A stretch of 55,339 bases of DNA from Rhizorhapis sp. SPR117 (GTDB lineage: Bacteria > Pseudomonadota > Alphaproteobacteria > Sphingomonadales > Sphingomonadaceae). Within the stretch, counting starts at the first letter, position 1. Each line of letters starts with the position of its first letter. The position numbers were made by a program, and so were the translations under genes. The stretch lies in the NCBI RefSeq assembly GCF_021742065.1, contig NZ_JAKKIE010000028.1, positions 1 through 55,339 on the forward strand, written 5' to 3'. Positions 8,348 through 17,995 of the stretch are shown piece after piece. The notes beneath the pieces are model-generated. The model saw nothing but the letters and a program-made list of their open reading frames with translations. It had not been told where the DNA came from and ran no database searches.

Positions 8348-10888
8348 ATGCAGCTTGTCATCGTCGAATCGCCGGCCAAGGCGAAAACCATCGAGAAATA
8401 TCTGGGTGGGGATTATCGCGTGCTGGCGTCCTACGGACATATTCGTGATTTGCCAGCGAAGGACGGCTCGGTCGATCCCGATAATGGCTTTGAAATGGCC
8501 TGGGAAAATTATGCCGACAAGGGCAAACAGCTCAAGGCCATTACCGACGAGGCAAAAAAGGCCGACCGCCTGATTCTCGCAACTGACCCTGATCGGGAGG
8601 GCGAAGCGATCAGTTGGCATGTGCAGGAAGTTTTGAGAAAGAAAAAAGCGCTTCCTCAAAAGGTTGATCGCGTTACTTTCAATGCCATCACAAAGGATGC
8701 CGTGACGCAGGCGATGGCGCACCCGCGTGCTCTGGACGAAGATCTGATCGATGCATATCGCGCCCGTCGCGCTCTGGATTACCTGGTCGGTTTCACCCTT
8801 TCACCTGTTTTGTGGCGCAAGCTTCCCGGTGCAAAATCGGCGGGTCGTGTGCAATCGGTGGCGCTGCGTCTTGTTGTAGAGCGCGAACGCGAGATCGAAT
8901 CGTTCAAGCCGCAGGAATATTGGTCCGTCGCTGCCGAAATGGAACAGGACGGCCAGAGCTTCACCGCGCGCCTTGTTCGTTGGCGTGGCGATAAAGTCGA
9001 AAAATTGACGCTGGGTACAGAGGCTGAGGCCTTGGCTGCCAAGGCGGATGTCGATGCCGGGCAGTTCAAGGTCGAGAGCGTTGAGACGAAGCCAATCACC
9101 CGCAATCCGCCGCCGCCGTTCACGACTTCGACAATTCAGCAGGAGGCCGCACGCAAACTGGGTTTTTCTGCCAGCCATACGATGCGGATTGCGCAGCAGC
9201 TATATGAAGACGGCGCGATTACCTATATGCGGACAGACGGCGTGCAGATGGACGGCAGCGCCATTTCGGCTGCGCGGAAAGCCATCACGGACCGTTACGA
9301 CGGCGCTTACGTCCCCGACAAACCGCGCCAGTATCAGACCAAGGCAAAAAATGCGCAAGAAGCGCATGAAGCTATCCGCCCCACTGATTTTACGCGTGAT
9401 CGAGCAGGATCTGGCGATCATGCAAAGCTTTATGAACTCGTTTTCAAACGGGCCCTGGCAAGCCAGATGGCTTCCGCCCGTATGGAGCGCACGACAGTCG
9501 AACTGCGTGACGGCACCGGTCGGACGGGCCTGCGCGCAACTGGACAGGTGGTTATTTTTCCGGGCTTCCTGACATTGTATGAAGAAGGCGTCGACGACAG
9601 CGACGATGAGAATGGCAAATTGCTGCCACGCCTGAAAGACGGCGATGCGCCAGCCAAGAAGTCGGTGACCGCCGACCAGCATTTCACCCAGCCGCCGCCG
9701 CGCTACAGCGAAGCGAGTCTGGTCAAAAAGCTGGAGGAACTGGGCATCGGTCGCCCTTCGACATATGCCTCGACGCTGCAAACGCTCAAGGACCGCGATT
9801 ATGTGCGGATCGAAAAAAACCGTTTCTTTGCCGAAGAGAGCGGGCGGCTCGTAACCGCATTTCTGGAACGTTTTTTTGAACGCTATGTCTCCTATGATTT
9901 TACCGCTGGGCTAGAGGATGAACTGGACGAAATCAGCGGCGGTCGGGCGTTGTGGCAAAAGGTCCTTGAGGCCTTCTGGCGCGATTTCAAGCCGAAGACG
10001 GTTGAAGTCATGGAACAGAAACCCTCTGACATCACTGCCGAACTGGATACGTTCCTTGCCCCCATGCTGTTCCCCGATAAGGGCGACGGAAGCGACCCGC
10101 GTGCCTGCCCGCTGTGCAGCGATGGCAAACTATCCCTTCGCGGTGGACGTTTTGGCGCGTTTATTGCCTGCTCAAACTATCCTGAATGCAAGTTCACCCG
10201 TAAATTCGGCCAACCCGGCGGCGATGCCAATGGAGACAGCAACGGCCCCGAAATATTGGGTCAGCACCCCGAAACCGGATTGGACATCGTCCGCAAATCC
10301 GGACGTTTTGGTCCCTATATCGAAATGGGCAGCGGCAAGGAAGCGGTACGTGGCTCCATTCCCCGCGATATTCCGGGCGAAGATTTCGGTCTGGAATGGG
10401 CAATCAAGCTGCTGAGCCTGCCGCGTACTATTGGCGATCACCCTGAAACCGGGAAACCGATTACCGCCAGCATAGGCCGCTATGGCCCCTATCTTGCCCA
10501 TGACGGCAAATATGCCAAGCTTTCGGGTACATTGGAGGTGTTCGATACCGGCATGAATGCGGCAGTCGCAAAGCTCGCCGATGCCGCCAACAGGGGCGGT
10601 AGGGCGGCGGGGGCAAGCCGTGAGCCGTTAAAGCTGCTGGGCGCGCATCCCCGCACGGGTATGGAGATCAAGCTGATGGACGGGCGTTATGGCGCCTATG
10701 TCACAGATGGCACGACCAACGCTACATTGCCAAAAACAGCAGAAAAGGACGCCCTTACATTGGAGGAGGCCGCTCAGCTTATCGACGAGCGCGCTGCCAA
10801 GGCTCCGGCGAAAGGGAAGAAAAAGACAGCCCCCAAGAAAAAAGCAGCATCGAAGAAGCCTGCGGGCAAGAAGGCGAAGGCCGGCTGA
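8348..10888 (+). CDS. topA: DNA topoisomerase I
   Basis: An 846-residue type IA topoisomerase that relaxes negative supercoils. The start at 8348 is chosen because MQLVIVESPAKAKTIEKYLG is the classic N-terminus; the 29 residues upstream in frame have no family match. The Toprim acidic motif is TDPDREGEAISWH and the active-site tyrosine lies in ITYMRTDG. One four-cysteine zinc ribbon is seen (CPLC then CSNYPEC), followed by several degenerate repeats built on GRFGPYI and GRYGAYV. The tail is very lysine- and alanine-rich (KGKKKTAPKKKAASKK), as often in alphaproteobacterial TopA. The gene ends just before a bidirectional terminator. Confidence 0.97.
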   Translation: MQLVIVESPAKAKTIEKYLGGDYRVLASYGHIRDLPAKDGSVDPDNGFEMAWENYADKGKQLKAITDEAKKADRLILATDPDREGEAISWHVQEVLRKKKALPQKVDRVTFNAITKDAVTQAMAHPRALDEDLIDAYRARRALDYLVGFTLSPVLWRKLPGAKSAGRVQSVALRLVVEREREIESFKPQEYWSVAAEMEQDGQSFTARLVRWRGDKVEKLTLGTEAEALAAKADVDAGQFKVESVETKPITRNPPPPFTTSTIQQEAARKLGFSASHTMRIAQQLYEDGAITYMRTDGVQMDGSAISAARKAITDRYDGAYVPDKPRQYQTKAKNAQEAHEAIRPTDFTRDRAGSGDHAKLYELVFKRALASQMASARMERTTVELRDGTGRTGLRATGQVVIFPGFLTLYEEGVDDSDDENGKLLPRLKDGDAPAKKSVTADQHFTQPPPRYSEASLVKKLEELGIGRPSTYASTLQTLKDRDYVRIEKNRFFAEESGRLVTAFLERFFERYVSYDFTAGLEDELDEISGGRALWQKVLEAFWRDFKPKTVEVMEQKPSDITAELDTFLAPMLFPDKGDGSDPRACPLCSDGKLSLRGGRFGAFIACSNYPECKFTRKFGQPGGDANGDSNGPEILGQHPETGLDIVRKSGRFGPYIEMGSGKEAVRGSIPRDIPGEDFGLEWAIKLLSLPRTIGDHPETGKPITASIGRYGPYLAHDGKYAKLSGTLEVFDTGMNAAVAKLADAANRGGRAAGASREPLKLLGAHPRTGMEIKLMDGRYGAYVTDGTTNATLPKTAEKDALTLEEAAQLIDERAAKAPAKGKKKTAPKKKAASKKPAGKKAKAG

Positions 10889-10961
10889 TTTCAGTTGGAG
10901 CGTAATCTGCAAAGTCTCACCATTGTTTTGCAGATCATTCATTCCCACGCGCAACAAAAAA

Positions 10962-10985
10962 GAGGCGGCCGTTACTGGCCGCCTC
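10962..10985. terminator. bidirectional terminator between topA and the small lipoprotein gene
   Basis: GAGGCGGCC (10962-10970) and GGCCGCCTC (10977-10985) form a 9-base perfect stem with loop GTTACT. A run of six A lies directly to the left, giving a T-run for minus-strand transcripts, so it is strongest for the lipoprotein gene. To the right is TCATTTATT, a weak tract for topA transcripts. Confidence 0.85.
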
Positions 10986-11011
10986 TCATTTATTCCGCAG
11001 TGAACGCGCGA

Positions 11012-11209
11012 TTATTCAGCGGCGTTTCCAGCGGCGTTTTCAACGGCAGTCGCGTTTTCAGCAACGTTTTCCATTACCGCAGCAGAATTTTCTACGACGT
11101 TTTCAACAACTTCGTTCGAAGCGTTGGTTGCTTCTTCAGCAGGCTTCTCACCGCATGCGGCGAGGGCCATCAGGCCGGCTGCAGCAAAGACAACAGCGAA
11201 TTTGTTCAT
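11012..11209 (-). CDS. small asparagine/glutamate/alanine-rich lipoprotein
   Basis: A 65-residue lipoprotein. The start at 11209 is chosen because MNKFAVVFAAAGLMALAAC is a lipoprotein signal with lipobox LAAC; a longer frame would add 13 residues ahead of the signal. After the lipidated cysteine the mature part is only about 47 residues and made of imperfect repeats of the type VVENVVEN, VMENVAEN and AVENAAGN. It should be anchored in a membrane and form an extended or helical, acidic chain. I recognise no named family; similar short lipoproteins occur in sphingomonads. A strong terminator lies 26 bases downstream. Confidence 0.75.
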   Translation of the reverse strand: MNKFAVVFAAAGLMALAACGEKPAEEATNASNEVVENVVENSAAVMENVAENATAVENAAGNAAE

Positions 11210-11627
11210 GTTATAAGGCTCCCATAGCAATAAGTCGCTTCGAAGCATTACGCCCGTCGCGAGCGGTCCGCATTAACGTGCGCGCACGGAACGTCAATAG
11301 TTTTTCGCAAGGCCGAGCGGTTTCTTTACGCGAACGAAATGCTGTTCTCCCCCTGAAAAGCTGCTTTCTTCGCAATATACAACAGACGATGGGGCAGGGG
11401 GAAACTACGCGCCATTCTGGGTAAGCTGGCGGGGAAGGCCTTGCTCAATGCGCCATGCGTATTACATTATGGCCAGAGGCGGGATAACCTTGCTAATCCA
11501 TGGCCATTACTGCCTGTTCTGACGGAGACGAGGCCTGCCGTTAAAAGCGGATTTGCCAACGCGCCTCCGCTCGGTTAGTTCACGCGCAAATTCTCACCCT
11601 TTTTGGATCGTGGAGTCACCATTTATA
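11210..11627. other. 418-base divergent intergenic region
   Basis: No convincing gene lies between the small lipoprotein gene and ettA. It must hold both divergent promoters. A perfect inverted repeat TCCCCCTG (11348-11355) and CAGGGGGA (11395-11402) with a 39-base spacer could fold into a long hairpin on either strand and might belong to a small RNA or a leader. I see no match to a known RNA family. Confidence 0.4.
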
Positions 11628-13307
11628 ATGGCCGTGCAATACAGCTTCGTCATGAAAGGCCTGACCAAGACCTTTCCCGGCGCTAACAAACCCATTTTCA
11701 ATAATATCCACCTGCAATTCCTGCCTGGCACCAAGATCGCCGTTATCGGCGTCAATGGCGCGGGCAAGTCGACCTTGATGAAGGTCATTGCCGGCATAGA
11801 CAAGGAATTTCAGGGGGAGGCCTGGGCCGCCGAAGGGGTCAAGGTCGGCTATTTGGCACAGGAACCGGAACTTGACGCCAGCAAGGACGTCAAAGGCAAT
11901 GTCATGGACGGCGTGCGTGCTGTTGCCGACATGATGGACCGCTTTAATGAAATCAGCATGCTGATGGCCGATCCGCCTGAAGATGCCGATTTTGATGCAC
12001 TGATGACCGAAATGGGCGAGCTTCAGGAAAAAATTGACGCGGTCGACGGCTGGACGCTCGACAACCAGTTGGAAATCGCCATGGAAGCGCTACGCTGCCC
12101 ACCAGGTGACGCCGATGTTACATCCCTATCGGGCGGTGAGAAGCGCCGCGTGGCACTCTGTCGCCTGCTGCTCGAGAAGCCGGACATTCTGCTGCTCGAC
12201 GAACCGACCAACCATCTGGACGCCGAAAGTGTGCAGTGGTTGGAAAATCACCTTATCAACTATGCGGGCAACGTCATTCTGGTGACCCATGACCGCTATT
12301 TCCTTGATAATGTCGTCGGCTGGGTGCTTGAACTCGATCGTGGTCGCGGCCTCCCGTTTGAGGGCAATTACAGCGCATGGTTGGAAGCCAAGGCCAAGCG
12401 CATGGTGCAGGAAGATCGTGAGGAAGCGGGGCGGCAGAAGGCGATCAATGAAGAGCTGCAATGGATTCGGCAGTCCCCCAAGGCGCGCCAGACCAAGAGC
12501 AAGGCTCGTATCCGTGCCTTTGACGAACTGGTCGAAAAGCAGAATGCCCGCGCCCCCGGCAAGGCGCAAATCGTTATCCAGACGCCCGAGCGTCTGGGTA
12601 GCAAGGTGATCGAGGCCAAGGGCTTGACCAAAGCCTATGGCGACAAGCTGCTGTTCGAAAATCTTGACTTTACCTTGCCTCCAGGGGGTATTGTCGGGGT
12701 GATTGGTCCCAACGGCGCGGGTAAATCCACGCTGTTCAAGCTCATTACCGGCAAAGAGCAGGCCGATGGCGGCTCTATCGAGGTCGGCGATACAGTGAAG
12801 CTCGGCTATGTCGATCAGAGCCGCGATCATCTGGACCCCAATCATAATGTCTGGGAAGAAATTTCGGGTGGCCATGACCTGATGACTATCGGCAAGCATG
12901 AAATGCAGACCCGCGCCTATGTGGGTGCTTTTAATTTCAAGGGCGTCGATCAGCAGAAAAAGGTTGGTCAGCTATCGGGTGGCGAACGCAACCGTGTCCA
13001 TATGGCGAAGTTGCTGAAAGAGGGCGGCAATGTGTTGTTGCTCGACGAACCGACCAACGATCTTGACGTCGAAACGCTGCGCGCATTGGAAGATGCACTG
13101 GAAAATTTCGCTGGTTGCGCCGTGGTCATCAGCCATGACCGCTTCTTCCTTGATCGTCTGGCAACGCATATCCTGGCGTTCGAGGGCGATAGCCATGTGG
13201 AATGGTTTGAAGGAAACTTCGAATCCTATGAGGAAGATAAACGCCGTCGTCTGGGCGATGCGGCAGACAGGCCGACGCGCCTGGCATATAAAAAATTGAC
13301 GCGCTGA
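11628..13307 (+). CDS. ettA: energy-dependent translational throttle protein EttA (ABC-F ATPase)
   Basis: A 559-residue cytosolic ABC-F protein that binds the ribosomal E site and gates the first elongation cycle according to ATP level. The ATG at 11628 begins MAVQYSFVMKGLTKTF, the usual N-terminus. Two ATP-binding domains are complete: Walker A GVNGAGKST and GPNGAGKST, signatures LSGGEKRRVALCRLL and LSGGERNRVHMAKLL, Walker B LLLDEPTNHLD and LLLDEPTNDLD. The linker with RQSPKARQTKSKAR is the ribosome-contacting region. The C-terminus ends RRLGDAADRPTRLAYKKLTR as in EttA. A terminator follows 16 bases after the stop. Confidence 0.97.
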   Translation: MAVQYSFVMKGLTKTFPGANKPIFNNIHLQFLPGTKIAVIGVNGAGKSTLMKVIAGIDKEFQGEAWAAEGVKVGYLAQEPELDASKDVKGNVMDGVRAVADMMDRFNEISMLMADPPEDADFDALMTEMGELQEKIDAVDGWTLDNQLEIAMEALRCPPGDADVTSLSGGEKRRVALCRLLLEKPDILLLDEPTNHLDAESVQWLENHLINYAGNVILVTHDRYFLDNVVGWVLELDRGRGLPFEGNYSAWLEAKAKRMVQEDREEAGRQKAINEELQWIRQSPKARQTKSKARIRAFDELVEKQNARAPGKAQIVIQTPERLGSKVIEAKGLTKAYGDKLLFENLDFTLPPGGIVGVIGPNGAGKSTLFKLITGKEQADGGSIEVGDTVKLGYVDQSRDHLDPNHNVWEEISGGHDLMTIGKHEMQTRAYVGAFNFKGVDQQKKVGQLSGGERNRVHMAKLLKEGGNVLLLDEPTNDLDVETLRALEDALENFAGCAVVISHDRFFLDRLATHILAFEGDSHVEWFEGNFESYEEDKRRRLGDAADRPTRLAYKKLTR

Positions 13308-13323
13308 ACTGGCTCGACCGATA

Positions 13324-13354
13324 AAAAGCCCTTCCTCGATAGGGAGGGGCTTTT
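13324..13354. terminator. bidirectional terminator shared by ettA and the NYN gene
   Basis: AAAAGCCC (13324-13331) pairs with GGGCTTTT (13347-13354) and the stem continues inward through TTCC and GGAG. It has a T-run after the stem on both strands. It serves the convergent genes on either side, and its right edge overlaps the stop codon of the NYN gene. Confidence 0.9.
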
Positions 13355-14099
13355 ATCGAATTCGCTTCACAAATATCTGCCCGCCCTCACGCCGTTCTGT
13401 CTTAAAGATCGGTACGGCTTCAAACAAGTCAGAGAGGCGGGGATAACCATAGTTGCGTGCGTCGAAGCTGGACCTGTTGCCTGCAATTTTGCCAACTTCA
13501 GAAAGGCGGGCATAGCCCTTGTCATCGCGCTTGACGGCATCATAGGCAGCCACGAGAAGATTGATAAGTTCCGGATCGATCGCATCACCACCTGCGGCCA
13601 CAGGCGTTTCAGACGTAACCGGCGTATCAGCAGCCTTTTTCTTTTCTTTTTTTACCAAGGCACCGACATCGATGAAGCGCGTGCAGGCTTGAATAAATCC
13701 CTGTGGCGCCTTTGTGGTGCCAAAGCCATAAACGGGCAGGCCATCTTGCCGAATGCGCATGGCGATCGGCATGAAGTCACTATCACTGGACATCAGGCCA
13801 AACCCATGAACCCGGCCACTGTAGAGTAGATCCATCGCGTCGATCGTCATTTTCATATCAGTGGCATTCTTGCCTTTGGTGACGTCGAATTGCTGATAGG
13901 GTTCAATGCCATGGCTGAGCGTCATATCCGCCCATGCCTTGAGCGCGGGCTTTCGCCAATTGCCATAGGCCCGACGGATGTTCACGGTGCCCAATTCTGC
14001 CAGGACAGTCAGGACCGGATCAAGTGAGGCGGCTGAAGCATTATCAGCGTCAATGAGGAGTGCGATATTGGGACTGACCTCCGAAGCATTGTGAACCAT
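13353..14099 (-). CDS. NYN domain (LabA/DUF88-type) protein with C-terminal OST-HTH-like domain
   Basis: A 248-residue predicted ribonuclease. The start at 14099 follows GGAG and places the domain close to the N-terminus; a longer frame to 14198 would overlap the carbonic anhydrase gene. The NYN (PIN-like) domain shows the acidic residues expected for metal binding: ALLIDADN, a KNATDMKMTIDAMD segment, and SSDSDFMPIA. After a lysine-rich linker (VKKEKKKA) the last 80 residues look like an OST-HTH/LOTUS domain (GYARLSEVGKIAG ... YPRLSDLFE), which in other proteins binds RNA. Specific substrate and role are unknown. Confidence 0.88.
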   Translation of the reverse strand: MVHNASEVSPNIALLIDADNASAASLDPVLTVLAELGTVNIRRAYGNWRKPALKAWADMTLSHGIEPYQQFDVTKGKNATDMKMTIDAMDLLYSGRVHGFGLMSSDSDFMPIAMRIRQDGLPVYGFGTTKAPQGFIQACTRFIDVGALVKKEKKKAADTPVTSETPVAAGGDAIDPELINLLVAAYDAVKRDDKGYARLSEVGKIAGNRSSFDARNYGYPRLSDLFEAVPIFKTERREGGQIFVKRIR

Positions 14100-14166
14100 A
14101 GTCTCCACACCTGATGATTGCGAAATATCGACGGCTGGCACCTGCTTTATGGAGGAGGCGCTTAAG

Positions 14167-14805
14167 TCACGCCGACGCAAACTGCCCCGTGTTTTCATCC
14201 AATAGATTTAGCACGCCGTCTGATATGGCGAAAAACGCACCGATGAGGCGCAGTTCCCCATTGCGTTCCTTCTCCCGAATGCAGGGGAAGGTACGTAAAT
14301 TTTCCAGACTGACTTTCACGCCCTCATGTTCCATCGCCCGATGGGATTCGGGGCTGTGTTCGTTCCCAAATTGAGCCACAACCTTGGCACGGGCATCATC
14401 CAACAGTTCGATCCAGTGCGCGATAAAGCCGCCTTCGCCGGGCGGAGCGTCTTTGAGCTCCTGCGTCAATGCCGCATGGCAGCCTCCGCAGCGACCATGA
14501 CCCATGACCAGTATCTCGCTTACCCCAATAACCTGCACAGCAAATTCCAGTGCGGCGGAGACGCCATGGCGGCCGGGAGCAGTTTCAAAAGGCGGCACCA
14601 GCGCGGCGACATTGCGCACGACAAAGACTTCGCCGGGATTGGTGTCGAAAATCTGCGCCGGATCAACGCGGCTGTCGGAACAGGCGATAATCATCACGCC
14701 GGGACTCTGCCCATCGCGCAATTCATCCCATCTTTCTCGCTGCTGTGCCCAACCTGTTTCGCGGAAACGGCGGTAGCCTGCCAGCATGTTGTCAAAGTCG
14801 GTCAT
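14167..14805 (-). CDS. beta-class carbonic anhydrase
   Basis: A 212-residue zinc enzyme that interconverts CO2 and bicarbonate in the cytosol. All ligands are seen: Cys42, Asp44 and Arg46 in ACSDSR, His103 and Cys106 in GHGRCGGC. The [13 protein letters not shown] stretch is standard. The gene lies upstream of the NYN gene on the same strand (67-base gap) and is divergent from lipA, whose start is 66 bases away. Confidence 0.95.
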   Translation of the reverse strand: MTDFDNMLAGYRRFRETGWAQQRERWDELRDGQSPGVMIIACSDSRVDPAQIFDTNPGEVFVVRNVAALVPPFETAPGRHGVSAALEFAVQVIGVSEILVMGHGRCGGCHAALTQELKDAPPGEGGFIAHWIELLDDARAKVVAQFGNEHSPESHRAMEHEGVKVSLENLRTFPCIREKERNGELRLIGAFFAISDGVLNLLDENTGQFASA

Positions 14806-14871
14806 GCGTTTCGCATATGCATAGTTACAGGAGGGGTGGCAAGTGATCCACTACATCGCTATCTGGGCAAT

Positions 14872-15819
14872 ATGAACGAAGTAACCCGCATTGAACCCGA
14901 CAATCCACGTCCAGAACGGCAACGCAAGCCCGATTGGATTCGCGTCAAAGCACCCACCAGTGCCGCTTTCGCTGAAACTAAACGGCTGATGCGATCGAAA
15001 AATCTGGTCACTGTTTGCGAAGAGGCTGCTTGCCCCAATATTGGCGAGTGCTGGACCAAGAAGCATGCGACAGTCATGATCCTTGGCGATACATGCACGC
15101 GGGCCTGCGCCTTTTGCAACGTAAAGACAGGCATGCCGCGTGCTGTGGACAAGTTGGAACCCCAGCATGTAGCCGAGGCCGCTGCCCAAATGGGGTTGAG
15201 CCATATAGTCATCACTTCGGTTGATCGTGATGACCTGCCCGATGGCGGGGCAAGTCAGTTCGTCGAGGTAATTCGAGCATTGCGCGATATGACGCCGCAA
15301 ACAACTATTGAGATCCTGACTCCGGATTTCCGTAACAAGGCAGATTCGGCCATCGAATCGATTGTCCAGGCGCGGCCCGATGTTTACAATCATAATCTGG
15401 AGACGGTTCCCCGGCTTTACCCTACGATCAGACCAGGCGCGCGATATTATGCCTCGTTGCGCCTGCTCGAAAGCGTGAAGCGGCATGATCCCTCGATTTT
15501 CACCAAATCCGGAATCATGCTGGGTTTGGGCGAAGAGCGGTTGGAAGTTCATCAGGTGATGGACGATATGCGCTCTGCCAACATCGATTTCCTGACCATG
15601 GGCCAGTATCTGCAACCAACGCCGCGTCATACCAAGATCATCGACTTTGTGACGCCGCAGGCTTTTGACGCCTATGCGGCGATTGCGCGGGCGAAGGGCT
15701 TCTTGCAAGTGGCGTCGAGTCCCCTCACACGTTCAAGCTATCATGCTGGCGAAGATTTCGAACAGATGCGCGCGGCGCGTCAGGCCAAGCTGGCCAGAGA
15801 GAGCAATGCCAAAGCATAG
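14872..15819 (+). CDS. lipA: lipoyl synthase
   Basis: A 315-residue radical-SAM enzyme inserting two sulfurs into octanoyl groups on carrier proteins such as E2 subunits. The auxiliary cluster cysteines are Cys49, Cys54 and Cys60 ([12 protein letters not shown]). The radical-SAM cluster cysteines are Cys75, Cys79 and Cys82 (CTRACAFC). The conserved RSSY motif is near the C-terminus ([10 protein letters not shown]). The ATG at 14872 gives the usual family length; the frame is open much further upstream but that part is antisense to the carbonic anhydrase gene. The end overlaps the start of the ratA-like gene by 14 bases. Confidence 0.97.
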   Translation: MNEVTRIEPDNPRPERQRKPDWIRVKAPTSAAFAETKRLMRSKNLVTVCEEAACPNIGECWTKKHATVMILGDTCTRACAFCNVKTGMPRAVDKLEPQHVAEAAAQMGLSHIVITSVDRDDLPDGGASQFVEVIRALRDMTPQTTIEILTPDFRNKADSAIESIVQARPDVYNHNLETVPRLYPTIRPGARYYASLRLLESVKRHDPSIFTKSGIMLGLGEERLEVHQVMDDMRSANIDFLTMGQYLQPTPRHTKIIDFVTPQAFDAYAAIARAKGFLQVASSPLTRSSYHAGEDFEQMRAARQAKLARESNAKA

Positions 15820-16279
15820 TGAAACCCGCCATCTGCCGTACACGCCGGAACAGATGTTCGACCTTGTATGCGATGTCAGGCGTTATCCCGAATTTTTGCC
15901 TTGGGTCAGCGCCGTTCGCGTGCGTTCAGACAGCAGTACCGCGATGGAAGCTGATCTGATTGTGGGATTCAAGGCCTTACGCGAAAGCTTCACATCACGC
16001 GTGCACAAGATTCGTCCGACTGAAGTCGATGTCGATTATCTCGACGGCCCGTTGAAATATCTCCACAACCATTGGCGTTTCCAGCCTGATGGGGCAGGAG
16101 GGACGTTGGTTGAATTCTCCGTGGACTTCGCCTTTAAAAGCCATCTGTTCGAAATGCTTGCGGGGCAAATGTTCGACCGGGCACTGCGCAAGATGATCGG
16201 TGCGTTTGAAGAGCGGGCAAAGGCGCTTTACGGGGCAGCATCCGGCATCAGCAATTCCAGCGCGCACAGCGCTGCCTGA
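15806..16279 (+). CDS. RatA/COQ10-like START-domain protein
   Basis: A 157-residue polyketide-cyclase/START fold protein. The ATG at 15806 lies inside the end of lipA, and the sequence [21 protein letters not shown] is a typical family start. Conserved stretches are [31 protein letters not shown] and a C-terminal [16 protein letters not shown]. Relatives are described either as coenzyme-Q-binding COQ10 homologues or as the ribosome-association toxin RatA; in alphaproteobacteria a COQ10-like role in ubiquinone handling is more likely. It follows lipA in an overlapping operon, and its last 52 bases overlap the convergent cinA gene. Confidence 0.9.
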   Translation: MPKHSETRHLPYTPEQMFDLVCDVRRYPEFLPWVSAVRVRSDSSTAMEADLIVGFKALRESFTSRVHKIRPTEVDVDYLDGPLKYLHNHWRFQPDGAGGTLVEFSVDFAFKSHLFEMLAGQMFDRALRKMIGAFEERAKALYGAASGISNSSAHSAA

Positions 16280-16743
16280 AGCCGTACCGATCCGCGCCCT
16301 TCATTGGCAAAGACGCGCGTGTCGGCAATGACGTTTTCAGGATCCTCCACCCGCTCTGCCTTGGCAAAAACGACGGTGCCGACGGGTTTCTTTTCACTGC
16401 CGCCGTCCGGTCCCGCGATTCCCGTGATGGCGACCGCCACGTCGGCTTTCGATTCATTGAGCGCCCCTTGCGCCATGCCCCAGGCGACCGCGATCGATAC
16501 TGACCCGAATGTTTCAAGAACATCCTGACTGACCTTAAGCAATTCCATTTTTGATTCGTTCGAATAGGTGACGAATCCCGTTTCGAACACATCGGAAGAT
16601 CCAGGAATTTCGGTGAGCGCCGCTGCTACAAGCCCGCCGGTGCAACTTTCCGCCAGCGCGATCGTTCGCCCCGTGGCTCGATTCGCGTCGATCACCTTGC
16701 GCGCGGCTTCAACCAGCTCGATGGGAAGAAGGGTGTCGATCAT
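16228..16743 (-). CDS. pncC: CinA C-terminal domain protein, nicotinamide-nucleotide amidohydrolase
   Basis: A stand-alone 171-residue CinA-C domain protein. It deamidates nicotinamide mononucleotide to nicotinic acid mononucleotide in NAD recycling. Key motifs are TIALAESCTGGLVAA, YSNESKMELL and AVAITGIAGPDGGS. The start at 16743 (MIDTLLPIEL) is preferred since an upstream ATG at 16779 lies inside ispDF. It starts 4 bases after the ispDF stop, forming a two-gene minus-strand unit, and its 3' end overlaps the ratA-like gene on the opposite strand by 52 bases. Confidence 0.92.
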   Translation of the reverse strand: MIDTLLPIELVEAARKVIDANRATGRTIALAESCTGGLVAAALTEIPGSSDVFETGFVTYSNESKMELLKVSQDVLETFGSVSIAVAWGMAQGALNESKADVAVAITGIAGPDGGSEKKPVGTVVFAKAERVEDPENVIADTRVFANEGRGSVRLQAALCALELLMPDAAP

Positions 16744-16747
16744 GGCG

Positions 16748-17929
16748 CTAGAATAGGCCGGGAAGGGCCAGTGTGGCAATGGCCTGTGCAGCTATGCCTT
16801 CGCCGCGTCCGGTAAAGCCAAGCCTTTCGGTCGTGGTCGCCTTCACCCCGACCCGATCCGGCGCGATTCGTAAAACCTCTGCAATGCGTATCTGCATGGC
16901 GTCACGATGCGGTCCGATTTTCGGAGCCTCGCAAATGATGGTAAGATCGACATGGATGATCCGACCGCCACGCGCGGCGACTCTGTCACGTGCATGTTCC
17001 AGAAATATCACCGACGCGGCGCCCCGCCATTGGGGATCGGACGGCGGAAAATGGCTGCCGATATCACCTTCGGCCAAGGCTCCGAAAATCGCATCCGTCA
17101 GGGCATGCAGGGCAACATCGGCATCGCTGTGTCCGCTCAGTCCCTTGTCATGAGGAATATGAACGCCACCAAGCCACAACGGCACATCAGCAACCAGGCG
17201 ATGGACATCATAACCCATGCCGGTGCGGATTGAATATTGATCTGCCAGACGCTGCTCTGCCAATATAAAATCGGCGGGATAAGTCAGCTTTTCCAACATC
17301 ACGTCCCCTCCGACCAATATGACGTCATGACCGGCTGCACGGGCAATCTGCGCATCATCGGATGCGTCCAGGCCTTCATTCCAGGTTTGATGTGCCGTCA
17401 ATATTGCTTTGAAGTCAAATGCTTGCGGTGTTTGCACCCGGACAATGCCTGTGCGGTCAACGCTATCGCCAAGGATAGTCTCACCGTGCGCGAGCGTGTC
17501 GACGACAGGTAAAACGGGAATCGCGCCGGTGCTGTGCTCCAACGCATCGAGCAGCCGTTCAATAACATCATGCGGCAGAAATGGCCTCGCCGCATCGTGG
17601 ATCAGCACTTTGGCTGCACCTCCCGTTGCCGCGATATGGTTCAGACCCGCCCGCACCGACGCCTGACGCGTAGCGCCGCCGATTACGCAGGTTGGAACCG
17701 GCATGTCTCCCAGTGCCGCCTTGACGTCATCGCCTTGCCCCTCTGCAATGACAAGAATGACGTCATCAATTCTGGCATGGCTGGAAAAAGCCTCAACCAC
17801 ATACCTTATCAGGCTTTTTCCTGCGACCTTGCGAAATTGCTTGGGCACATCGCCGCCCGAGCGTTCACCACGCCCTGCCGCGACGATCAAGGCTATGTTC
17901 CGTTTGCCATTCCTCATGCCCAGCGCCAT
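16748..17929 (-). CDS. ispDF: bifunctional IspD/IspF enzyme of the MEP isoprenoid pathway
   Basis: A 393-residue fusion. Residues about 10-230 are IspD (2-C-methyl-D-erythritol 4-phosphate cytidylyltransferase), with [36 protein letters not shown] and [10 protein letters not shown]. Residues about 234-393 are IspF (2,4-cyclodiphosphate synthase), with [12 protein letters not shown], a metal-binding [20 protein letters not shown] and [21 protein letters not shown]. Such fusions are common in alphaproteobacteria. The start could also be the ATG at 17917. The gene is divergent from dusB. Confidence 0.97.
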   Translation of the reverse strand: MALGMRNGKRNIALIVAAGRGERSGGDVPKQFRKVAGKSLIRYVVEAFSSHARIDDVILVIAEGQGDDVKAALGDMPVPTCVIGGATRQASVRAGLNHIAATGGAAKVLIHDAARPFLPHDVIERLLDALEHSTGAIPVLPVVDTLAHGETILGDSVDRTGIVRVQTPQAFDFKAILTAHQTWNEGLDASDDAQIARAAGHDVILVGGDVMLEKLTYPADFILAEQRLADQYSIRTGMGYDVHRLVADVPLWLGGVHIPHDKGLSGHSDADVALHALTDAIFGALAEGDIGSHFPPSDPQWRGAASVIFLEHARDRVAARGGRIIHVDLTIICEAPKIGPHRDAMQIRIAEVLRIAPDRVGVKATTTERLGFTGRGEGIAAQAIATLALPGLF

Positions 17930-17995
17930 AGCGCAGCCCTCTCTTGCCCGCCAGCCGCTTTGCCGCTATGGCCTGCCTGTTTTTTAGGCAGATCG

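Noticed and set aside
12126..12899. 257-codon frame antisense to ettA
   Set aside because: Shadow of a well-supported ABC-F gene; no own motif or ribosome site.
13324..13354. Small RNA at the ettA-NYN junction
   Set aside because: Fully explained as a bidirectional intrinsic terminator with A/T runs on both sides.
14326..14871. Long 5' extension of lipA
   Set aside because: It is antisense to the carbonic anhydrase gene; lipA with the family length starts at 14872.
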